From contig JAZLKM010000035.1 of NCBI GenBank assembly GCA_045597645.1, forward strand, positions 1-7,248: a stretch of DNA of 7,248 nucleotides. The letters run 5' to 3'. Source of the DNA: JAKSSE01 sp045597645 (GTDB taxonomy: Bacteria; Bacillota; Clostridia; Lachnospirales; Lachnospiraceae). The notes beneath the pieces were generated by a model that saw nothing but the letters and a program-made list of their open reading frames with translations, was not told the DNA's origin and ran no database searches. This document shows, piece by piece, positions 1 through 5,931 of the stretch. Positions within the stretch are counted from its first letter, which is position 1, and every line of letters begins with the position of its first letter. The translations under genes were made by a program, and so were the position numbers.

Positions 1-261
1 ATTGTAGATGACCAGATAGATGTGGAGCAGATTAGAAACATAATAAAGGCTGGAAAACGCATAGAGAGAATCGACCTATATGCAAGACTTGAGCTAGACA
101 AAAAAAGCCTGGAGCGTGAAATTCATAGAATGATTCCTCGAGTCTTGAGGAGTGGAATGAGAATCGACGAATCTTCGCTTAGCAAGGTGAGCACACTAAT
201 CAATGATAATACCATAGACTACTATGGCATCATCTCCAGTGTGGAATCAATTGTGGCATAA
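1..261 (+). CDS. C-terminal part of a probable alpha-E (DUF403) domain protein, cut by the window edge
   Basis: The frame is open from the first base, so only the last 86 codons are present. The GTG at 22 is unlikely to be the true start because coding continues upstream of it. The key stretch is GKRIERIDLYARLELD (codons 18-33), which fits the G-R-x-x-E-R-x-D-x-x-x-R-L-x-x-D pattern that recurs in the all-helical alpha-E/DUF403 family. The rest reads as charged amphipathic helices with no membrane segment, consistent with a cytoplasmic helical bundle. Alpha-E proteins have no established biochemical activity. Comparative genomics ties them to circularly permuted ATP-grasp amidoligases and transglutaminase-like peptidases, and the next gene here is of the latter type, which strengthens the assignment. 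I expect an ATP-grasp gene, DUF404/DUF407 type, just upstream of the window. The call rests on a short C-terminal fragment and on context, so it could be wrong. Confidence 0.6.
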   Translation: MVDDQIDVEQIRNIIKAGKRIERIDLYARLELDKKSLEREIHRMIPRVLRSGMRIDESSLSKVSTLINDNTIDYYGIISSVESIVA

Positions 262-274
262 TCCGCAATTGATT
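245..274 (+). other. Stem-loop overlapping the stop codon of the alpha-E gene
   Basis: Arms AATCAATTGTGG (245-256) and CCGCAATTGATT (263-274) pair over 12 positions with a single G-U wobble, leaving a six-base loop, CATAAT. The TAA stop codon (259-261) lies in the loop. No run of T follows the stem, so it is a poor Rho-independent terminator. It could slow transcription, mark an RNA processing or stability point, or partly insulate the transglutaminase-like gene from upstream expression. Function is inferred only from geometry. Confidence 0.45.
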
Positions 275-314
275 ATGGGCAAGGAGTGAAGCGTATCGCG
301 AATATCCTTGAAAG

Positions 315-320
315 AAGGTG
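315..320 (+). promoter_or_regulatory. Ribosome binding site that favours the TTG start at 326
   Basis: AAGGTG lies five bases upstream of the TTG at 326. The other in-frame TTG, at 308, has no purine-rich site at a usable distance. The nearest candidate, AAGGAG at 280-285, is 22 bases from it. This decides the start of the transglutaminase-like gene in favour of 326. Confidence 0.55.
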
Positions 321-325
321 AAAAT

Positions 326-1120
326 TTGGCTTTTTTAAATTACGAATATAAGATGAAAATCTGCTATTCAGAGCCGGTTGACAAATGCTATTTCACTATA
401 AAATCTTTTCCGTTAGATGATTTTAGACAAAGAAGTATAGCATACGATGTTACATTGTCTCCGCTGACACAATATTCAGAGGGGAGAGATTCTTTTGGCA
501 ATATGCAGATTATAGGTTGTGAGAATGCACCACACTCAGAGTTTGAATTCAAGATAAGAGGAATGGTGGAGACTCATCCCAGAAACATTGTGGGTGGGGT
601 GAGTGACAGCACTGTAGGCATGTTCAAATACCCACATGGAAAATGCATTCCAGGAGATGAAATATGCCGCTTTGCCGCAGAAATAGAGGATGAGGTGAAC
701 AGTTGCACTTCCGTAATGGATAAGTGTCTTAAGGTGATGGATGCACTGCATAATCGAATGGAATACGAGAAAGGCAGTACCGAAGTGGGAACCACTGCGG
801 AGGAAGCCTTTTGCGGTGGAAAAGGTGTGTGCCAGGATTTTGCACATATTTTCATAACGCTGCTTAGAATGTTCGAAATACCTGCCAGGTACGTATGCGG
901 GTTGATTGTAGGCGAAGGCGAAAGCCATGCCTGGGTTGAGGTGGATTGCGATGGCAATTACTATGCCCTGGATCCTACCCACAATATGGAGGTGACAGAT
1001 GGGTATATCAAGCTTGGCACAGGCAGAGATGCCTCAGATTGCGCTATTAACCGAGGTGTAATGTGGGGCGGCGGCCTGCAGACACAGGAAATATCTGTGA
1101 CGGTAGATAAGTACTACTAA
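326..1120 (+). CDS. Transglutaminase-like cysteine peptidase with bacterial transglutaminase N-terminal domain
   Basis: Predicted 264-residue cytoplasmic protein with no signal peptide or membrane segment. Residues about 1-85 resemble the beta-rich N-terminal domain (Bact_transglu_N type) that precedes many bacterial transglutaminase-like cores. The core shows the papain-like triad: Cys169 in GKGVCQDFAH, His202 in GESHAWVEV, and Asp216 in YYALDPTHN. The overall length is typical of the family. Most bacterial members are thought to act as peptidases or amidases rather than protein cross-linkers, and their substrates are largely unknown. Members of this architecture occur beside alpha-E and circularly permuted ATP-grasp genes, where they are proposed to hydrolyse or transfer the amide bonds made by the ATP-grasp partner. 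That fits the upstream fragment here. The TTG start at 326 is preferred over the TTG at 308 (270 residues) because of its ribosome binding site. The family call is firm; the substrate is unknown. Confidence 0.9.
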   Translation: MAFLNYEYKMKICYSEPVDKCYFTIKSFPLDDFRQRSIAYDVTLSPLTQYSEGRDSFGNMQIIGCENAPHSEFEFKIRGMVETHPRNIVGGVSDSTVGMFKYPHGKCIPGDEICRFAAEIEDEVNSCTSVMDKCLKVMDALHNRMEYEKGSTEVGTTAEEAFCGGKGVCQDFAHIFITLLRMFEIPARYVCGLIVGEGESHAWVEVDCDGNYYALDPTHNMEVTDGYIKLGTGRDASDCAINRGVMWGGGLQTQEISVTVDKYY

Positions 1121-1146
1121 GTGCAAGGACTAAGGAGAACAAAGAG

Positions 1147-2100
1147 ATGGTTGAAATAGTCACATCAGTAGGGCTTCCTATTGATGAGAAGTTAATGATA
1201 AAGAAAAATCGCATAATGCCGGATAAGGCTGATGCTAAGGAATTGCGACGAATAAGCGTCGTCACCGGAATACATGGAGACGAGCTGGAAGGTCAATACG
1301 TATGCTACGAGCTCCAGAGGAGGATAGAGCAGGAAAAGGAGTGTCTGACTGGAATAGTGGACATATATCCGGCAATGAATCCTTTGGGAATTGATTCAAT
1401 CACAAGAGGTATACCGGCATTTGATTTGGATATGAATCGTCTTTTTCCAGGAAACAAGGATGGAAACATGACCGAATATCTGGCAGCAGGAATCATAAAT
1501 GATGTGCAAGGGTCAGATTGTGTAGTTGATATCCATGCCAGCAATATTTATCTGACTGAGATACCACAGATTAGAATAAATGAATTGCATGCAGATTCAC
1601 TTGTTCCGTTGGCAAAGTGCGCCAACGTGGATTTTATTTGGGTTCATGGAGCCAGCACAGTGCTGGAGTCAACCTTTGCACATAGCTTAAACAGCATAGG
1701 GACACCGGTTCTGGTAGTTGAGATGGGCGTGGGTATGAGACTCACAAAGGAGTATGGAGACCAGCTCGTGCATGGAATATTTAACCTCATGAAAGAACTG
1801 GGAATCTGGAGCGGTAGCGTAGAGGAAGTGAGAAGACCTATGATATCCAGTGATGGCGATGATGTAAGCTATCTCAATGCTACAGCCAGTGGACTATTTG
1901 TACCACAGGTGAAGCATGGCGCAAGGTTATCTGAGGGTGAACTTATAGGAACGATTGTCGATCCGCTGCAGGGAAAGATACTTGATGAGGTACGGGCCCC
2001 ACAGAGCGGTATGCTCTTTACAATAAGAGATTATCCAATTGTAGATGAAGGATCCTTGATGGGAAGAATACTGAAAGAGGAGGTCTGCATCTATGAATAA
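1147..2100 (+). CDS. Succinylglutamate desuccinylase/aspartoacylase-family (M14-like) zinc amidohydrolase, catalytically complete
   Basis: Predicted 317-residue cytoplasmic enzyme. The zinc site is intact: His43 and Glu46 in GIHGDELEG, and His130 in VVDIHAS. Substrate-binding and structural motifs of the family follow: NPLG (78-81), DMNRLFPG (95-102), and the catalytic Glu192 in LVVEMGVG. Residues about 245-310 form a small beta-rich domain resembling a barrel-sandwich (lipoyl-like) fold, with SGLFVPQVKHG and APQSGML, as in bacterial AstE/AspA-type proteins. Characterised relatives remove acyl groups or C-terminal amino acids from small amide or peptide substrates. There are no arginine-catabolism neighbours, so astE is not a justified name. 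The ATG start has AAGGAG (1132-1137) nine bases upstream, and the gene follows the transglutaminase-like gene by 26 nt. Its stop overlaps the next gene, its own paralogue, by 8 nt. The substrate is probably a product or intermediate of the same locus, by inference. Confidence 0.88.
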   Translation: MVEIVTSVGLPIDEKLMIKKNRIMPDKADAKELRRISVVTGIHGDELEGQYVCYELQRRIEQEKECLTGIVDIYPAMNPLGIDSITRGIPAFDLDMNRLFPGNKDGNMTEYLAAGIINDVQGSDCVVDIHASNIYLTEIPQIRINELHADSLVPLAKCANVDFIWVHGASTVLESTFAHSLNSIGTPVLVVEMGVGMRLTKEYGDQLVHGIFNLMKELGIWSGSVEEVRRPMISSDGDDVSYLNATASGLFVPQVKHGARLSEGELIGTIVDPLQGKILDEVRAPQSGMLFTIRDYPIVDEGSLMGRILKEEVCIYE

Positions 2101-3022
2101 GAAAATCATATATGAAATAAAGGGAATGTATCGAGACGACTTTAGAATCACTGGGTTTGAGTTCGGTGATGGGGAGAAGTCAGTCTGCATCGTAGGCAAT
2201 TCCAGAGGAAATGAAGTGCAGCAGATATACTGCTGCGCTCAGCTCGTAAAGAAGATGAAGCAGCTTGAGGATGAGGGTCGCATAAAGGAGGGCCACAAAA
2301 TCCTTGTGATTCCATCAATTAATCCCTATTCAGTCAATATTCAGAAGAGATTCTGGCCTACAGACAATACCGATATCAATAGAATGTTTCCTGGCTATAA
2401 CCTGGGTGAGACTACACAGAGAATAGCGGACGGAGTGTTTGATGAAATAAAGGACTATGAGTATGGCATTCAATTCACTTCATTTTATACACCGGGTGAT
2501 TTTGTTCCTCACGTCAGATATATGAAGGAGGGCTTCACAACAAAAGAGGATGCAGAGAAATTCGGTCTAAAATACATTGTTGAAAGAACAGTAAGGCCCT
2601 ATGATACTGCCACCCTTAACTACAACTGGCAGGTTTGGGACACAAAGGCATTTTCTCTATATACCAATACGACATCTAAAATAAGTAATACAGGAGCTGG
2701 TCAGGCTGTGCTTTCGGTTATGAACTTCATGGCCAACAATGACATCATAAAATATGGAGCCATTGGGGAAAAGAAGATGAGGACCTTCGATGACACAGAC
2801 CTTATTTCTGTTAGAACGGCAAAATCAGGCTTCTATGAGCCGCTAGTAAAAGCTGGTGATAGAGTAGAGGCAGGGACTCCTCTTGCGAACATTATAAATC
2901 CGTATGAAGGCGACATTTTAGAAACTTTGTTTGCGCCAGTTAATGGTGTCATTTTCTTTATACATAATGAACCCCTTACATATGCAAATACTGCGGTCAT
3001 AAAGATACTTGGAGACGAATAG
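2093..3022 (+). CDS. Degenerate paralogue of the preceding AstE/AspA (M14-like) enzyme, probable pseudoenzyme
   Basis: Predicted 309-residue cytoplasmic protein clearly related to its upstream neighbour. It shares INPYS (76-80), DINRMFPG (94-101) and a C-terminal barrel-sandwich-like domain at about 240-305 (SGFYEPLVKAGDRVEAGTPL). The residues needed for catalysis are missing. The HGDE zinc motif reads RGNE (38-41), the DIHAS histidine position falls in QFTSF (127-131), and the catalytic glutamate region reads LYTNTTS (189-195). The frame is intact and otherwise well conserved, so this is not a decayed gene. From memory, clostridial relatives also carry an RGNE-type motif, which suggests a fixed subfamily. 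The start has a strong AGAGGAGG site (2076-2083) and overlaps the upstream stop by 8 nt, so translational coupling and roughly equal amounts are likely. It may form a hetero-oligomer with the active enzyme, act as a regulator or binding protein, or use a different chemistry. Family is firm, role unknown. Confidence 0.82.
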   Translation: MNKKIIYEIKGMYRDDFRITGFEFGDGEKSVCIVGNSRGNEVQQIYCCAQLVKKMKQLEDEGRIKEGHKILVIPSINPYSVNIQKRFWPTDNTDINRMFPGYNLGETTQRIADGVFDEIKDYEYGIQFTSFYTPGDFVPHVRYMKEGFTTKEDAEKFGLKYIVERTVRPYDTATLNYNWQVWDTKAFSLYTNTTSKISNTGAGQAVLSVMNFMANNDIIKYGAIGEKKMRTFDDTDLISVRTAKSGFYEPLVKAGDRVEAGTPLANIINPYEGDILETLFAPVNGVIFFIHNEPLTYANTAVIKILGDE

Positions 3023-3025
3023 TTT

Positions 3026-3112
3026 TTGGATAAGGGTAAAATCAAGCTGCCGGGAATAGGAATGCGCATCATCAAGTCGGCTATATCAGTCTTGATTTAT
3101 CATGGGAAATGA
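3026..3112 (+). pseudogene. N-terminal remnant of a FUSC / aromatic acid exporter-like gene (or a short coupling ORF)
   Basis: The gap between the second M14-like gene and the MATE gene holds a 28-codon frame starting with TTG and ending at TGA 3110-3112. A GGAG (3011-3014) lies 11 bases upstream of the start. The peptide contains KLPGIGMRIIKSAISV, which resembles the extreme N-terminus of clostridial FUSC/ArAE-type membrane proteins, where a similar G-x-R-x-x-K-x-A motif leads into the first membrane helix. Here the frame stops after about ten more residues, and nothing downstream resembles the rest of a FUSC protein, which is usually several hundred residues. The simplest view is a relic left when most of an exporter gene was deleted or replaced. 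Its end overlaps the MATE start by 11 nt, so it could also now serve as a short translated leader. The resemblance is recalled, not searched. Confidence 0.5.
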
Positions 3113-4496
3113 TGATAAACTTTGGTTTATGTTGGATAAATCGGAATTCCTGGGGACAGAAAATTTAAGAAAGCTTTTTTGGCGACTTGCTCTGCCCGCG
3201 ATTATATCTCAGCTTATAACGCTGATATATAATGTCGTGGACAGAATATATATAGGCCATATCAATGAAGTGGGCGGGCTAGCACTTACCGGCTTGGGTG
3301 TGTGCGCGCCTCTTTTTATTACAATAACTGCTTTTTCCCAGCTTATATGTGCAGGCAGCGGGCCTGTAATGTCCTATGCCTTAGGGGAAAAGAAGCACGA
3401 GGATGCTAAAAGTGTTGTAAGAACATGCTTTATAGTACTTGTGGCAGCAGGCATAGTGCTGACTGCTCTGATGATGATTTTTGATCGCCCGCTTCTTTAT
3501 CTATTTGGCGCAAGTGACGTGACTTACTTTTATGCTCACTCTTATTTTAAGTGGTATATCCTGGGCACGGTTAGCGTCATGATTAGCACGGGAATGGTTG
3601 TATTTATAAACGCTCAGGGGCTAGTGAGAGTGTCTATGTTCACAGTGTCACTGGGTGCGATTGCAAATATTATCCTGGACCCTATCTTCATTTGGAAATT
3701 AGATTTAGGAATCGAAGGAGCAGCTATTGCAACTATTATTTCACAGACGATATCGGCCATACTAGTTCTAGTATACCTTCTGAGTGACAAGCCGTCTGTG
3801 AAGCTTTCTTTTTCTGACACCAGATTTAGGGGGGATTTATTAGGTCAGTGCCTTGCGCTGGGAATATCACCATTCATAATGCAACTAACTGAAAGCGCGC
3901 TATCGATAGCATTTAATAAATCGCTTCTAGCTTATGGAGGAGATGTGGCTGTTGGAGCGATGACGATTTTTACGACGGTTAATAGCATCTTTTTCCTGCC
4001 TATTAGTGGCTTTTGCCAAGGCTCACAGTCTATTACCAGCTACAATTACGGCGCGGCTAATTATGACAGGGTTGCGGAAAATGTAAAAAGGCTGATAAAA
4101 GTTTGCGTTTCCTATGGACTTTTGATGTGGCTGGCTGTTATGATTTTCCCCGGAGCTATAGTTTCCGTTTTTACATCCGATAAGGCTATATACACATACA
4201 GTGTTGAGCATATTCGTATTTTCTTTGCAATGCTCTGTGTGATGGGGTTGCAGCCAGCTTGCCAGTATAGCTTTTTGTCGTTGAAGAATGCGAAGGCTTC
4301 GCTGCTTCTTGCGCTACTTAGAAAAGTGGTTTTACTTATACCGTTAATTTTCATTTTGCCGATATTTGTTGCACCGAAGGACAGTGCAGTATTACTGGCA
4401 GAGCCAATAGCAGATACCATAGCTGTTATAGTGACAACTGTCTCGTTTTTTGTTCTCAATAGGCGATTATTTAGGGGAAATGATGGAAAACATTAG
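3102..4496 (+). CDS. MATE-family (MatE) multidrug/metabolite efflux transporter
   Basis: Predicted 464-residue integral membrane protein, the usual MATE length, with about twelve hydrophobic segments in two homologous halves (roughly 28-230 and 248-452). Typical features are LPAIISQLITLIYNVVDRIYIGH (30-52), NIILDPIFIW (189-198), GIEGAAIAT (203-211), and GSQSITSYNYGAAN in the second half (307-320). MATE proteins export cationic or small organic compounds using sodium or proton gradients. The substrate cannot be read from sequence. The ATG at 3102 is the most upstream possible start, since an in-frame TGA lies at 3093-3095. It has no clear ribosome binding site, whereas an ATG at 3129 gives the common MLDKSEFLGT beginning. 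Initiation may depend on translation of the short frame that overlaps it. The gene's tail overlaps the next gene by 14 nt. Position after the amidohydrolase pair suggests export of a product or toxic by-product of the locus, by inference only. Confidence 0.92.
   Translation: MGNDDKLWFMLDKSEFLGTENLRKLFWRLALPAIISQLITLIYNVVDRIYIGHINEVGGLALTGLGVCAPLFITITAFSQLICAGSGPVMSYALGEKKHEDAKSVVRTCFIVLVAAGIVLTALMMIFDRPLLYLFGASDVTYFYAHSYFKWYILGTVSVMISTGMVVFINAQGLVRVSMFTVSLGAIANIILDPIFIWKLDLGIEGAAIATIISQTISAILVLVYLLSDKPSVKLSFSDTRFRGDLLGQCLALGISPFIMQLTESALSIAFNKSLLAYGGDVAVGAMTIFTTVNSIFFLPISGFCQGSQSITSYNYGAANYDRVAENVKRLIKVCVSYGLLMWLAVMIFPGAIVSVFTSDKAIYTYSVEHIRIFFAMLCVMGLQPACQYSFLSLKNAKASLLLALLRKVVLLIPLIFILPIFVAPKDSAVLLAEPIADTIAVIVTTVSFFVLNRRLFRGNDGKH
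4473..4478 (+). promoter_or_regulatory. Ribosome binding site inside the MATE gene, setting the start of the GAF/HD-GYP gene
   Basis: AGGGGA lies in the last codons of the MATE gene, four bases before the ATG at 4483 and only one base before the adjacent ATG at 4480. A TTG at 4450 would also be in frame but has no such site. The ATG at 4483 is therefore preferred. Confidence 0.55.
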
Positions 4497-5898
4497 TATT
4501 GACAGGATATTTAAACTCGGAATTGCATTATCTGCGGAAAAGGACAGAGCCACACTATTTGGCATGATACTAAATGAGGCTATGGACCTTACTAACTCAG
4601 ATGCGGGTACCATTTACATTTTGGAAAACGAGCATCTGAATTTTAACTATATGATTACCCGCTCAAAGTGCGTGGACCAAAGTGCTGATAGGGGAGAGAT
4701 TACCATACCCCCGGTGCCACTTGGCAGGAGCCATGTGTGCGCCTGCTGTGCCATTGACAAGCAGCTGATAAATATCGAGGACATATACCTGGACAGCACC
4801 TATGATTTTGCTGGCGCGCAGAGGTATGACGCGCTGAACAATTATAGGACGAAATCAATGCTTGTAGTGCCCATGCTTGATGACACTGATGACTGTATAG
4901 GCGTGTTGCAGCTGATTAACGCTACAGATGACAGCACGTCAAGGCCCTATGATGAGGATGATGAGAAGGTGATTAGAGCTTTGGCATCATTTGCAGCTGT
5001 AAGTCTAAACAATAGATTATTATCTGAGGAAATAAATGACCTACTGCATTCTTTTGTAACAGTGATGGTAGGGGCTATCGATACTAGGTCGCCGTATAAT
5101 GCAAACCACACAAAGAGTATGGTAAAATACGGCGAGAAGTTCCTGGATTGGGTGGATAAAAACGAGTGTGATTTCAAAATCCGAGACAAGGATAAGGACC
5201 CATTTATCATGAGCATCTGGCTTCATGATATTGGTAAGCTTCTGATCCCGCTGGAGATTATGGACAAGGCCACGAGACTAGGTGATAGGCTTAAGGATGT
5301 AAATAATAGAATTACGATAGCCATATTAATGGAAAAGCTTGCAGATAGACCTGATAAGGTAAAGGTGCTTCAGGAGGCAAGAGATTTCATTTCTGAGATT
5401 AACGAAGCAGGATTTATGCCTGATGAAAAGCTGGAAAAGGTAAGTGAGCTTGCGAAGATAACCTGCCTGGATGAGAATGGCAATGAGATTATGCTACTAA
5501 AGGATGACGAAGTGGCATCACTGTCAATCAGGAAGGGTACCCTGACTGATGATGAAAGACATATCATGGAGAGCCATGTTGAGTACACGAAGAAAATGCT
5601 CTCTGGAATGAAGTTTTCTGGAAGATACGAGAAGGTGGCAGGAATTGCGTCATCGCACCATGAACTTATGGACGGAAGCGGATATCCGTTAAGTAAAAAA
5701 TCTGAGGAAATTAAGAATGAGACGAGACTTTTGACCATTCTTGATATATATGACGCACTGACAGCGGAGGATCGTCCTTATAAGCCGCCACTGCCGATTG
5801 AGAAAGCATTCGCTATACTCGATGATATGGCTGCACAAGGGAAGATAGATAAGTATATTCTTGGACTGTTTAAGGAGAGTCGTGCTTGGGAAAAATAG
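4483..5898 (+). CDS. GAF-domain HD-GYP protein, probable cyclic-di-GMP phosphodiesterase with an unusual insert
   Basis: Predicted 471-residue soluble signalling protein. Residues about 15-180 form a GAF sensor domain (ATLFGMILNEAMDLTNSDAG near the start, SMLVVPML and IGVLQLINA later). A cysteine-rich patch, SHVCACCAI (83-91), could bind a ligand or sense redox state. The C-terminal part is an HD-GYP domain with its metal ligands in place: His209 in NANHTKS, His248-Asp249 in WLHDIGK, His365 in MESHVEY, His392-His393 in SSHHELMDGSGYP, and Asp421 in LDIYDALTAEDRPY. HD-GYP proteins typically hydrolyse cyclic di-GMP. Between HDIGKLLIP and the usual KGTLTDDE segment lies an extra block of about 90 charged, helix-prone residues (262-350), where most HD-GYP domains have only a few residues. 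It overlaps the MATE gene by 14 nt, so coupled expression is likely. Regulation of the locus or surface behaviour by cyclic di-GMP is inferred. Family confidence is high, activity moderate. Confidence 0.9.
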   Translation: MENISIDRIFKLGIALSAEKDRATLFGMILNEAMDLTNSDAGTIYILENEHLNFNYMITRSKCVDQSADRGEITIPPVPLGRSHVCACCAIDKQLINIEDIYLDSTYDFAGAQRYDALNNYRTKSMLVVPMLDDTDDCIGVLQLINATDDSTSRPYDEDDEKVIRALASFAAVSLNNRLLSEEINDLLHSFVTVMVGAIDTRSPYNANHTKSMVKYGEKFLDWVDKNECDFKIRDKDKDPFIMSIWLHDIGKLLIPLEIMDKATRLGDRLKDVNNRITIAILMEKLADRPDKVKVLQEARDFISEINEAGFMPDEKLEKVSELAKITCLDENGNEIMLLKDDEVASLSIRKGTLTDDERHIMESHVEYTKKMLSGMKFSGRYEKVAGIASSHHELMDGSGYPLSKKSEEIKNETRLLTILDIYDALTAEDRPYKPPLPIEKAFAILDDMAAQGKIDKYILGLFKESRAWEK

Positions 5899-5931
5899 AT
5901 TTTAATAGCCTAAAATTGAGGTGGAGGAGCG

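Noticed and set aside
22..24. GTG as the true start of the first gene
   Set aside because: The frame is open all the way to base 1, there is no ribosome binding site before it, and the alpha-E family is about 300 residues long, so this is an internal valine codon.
378..404. TTGACA followed by TATAAA/TAAAAT, resembling a sigma-A promoter
   Set aside because: It lies inside the transglutaminase-like coding sequence, and the spacing is 13 to 15 bases, short of the usual 17. It is probably chance.
536..982. Two overlapping - strand open frames opposite the transglutaminase-like gene
   Set aside because: The + strand frame carries a complete Cys/His/Asp triad and family motifs. The opposite frames have no domain signal and overlap each other.
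2093..3022. Second M14-like gene as a decayed pseudogene
   Set aside because: The frame is intact, the ribosome binding site is strong, and non-catalytic family motifs are preserved. The missing residues look like functional divergence rather than decay.
3023..3101. Scar of an insertion sequence or transposon explaining the broken exporter fragment
   Set aside because: No terminal inverted repeats, target duplication or transposase remnant can be seen around the fragment, so simple deletion or replacement is more economical.
5899..5916. ATTTTA / TAAAAT inverted repeat after the HD-GYP gene
   Set aside because: The six-base stem is made only of A-T pairs with a six-base loop, too weak for a terminator, and a strongly signalled gene starts 16 bases later.
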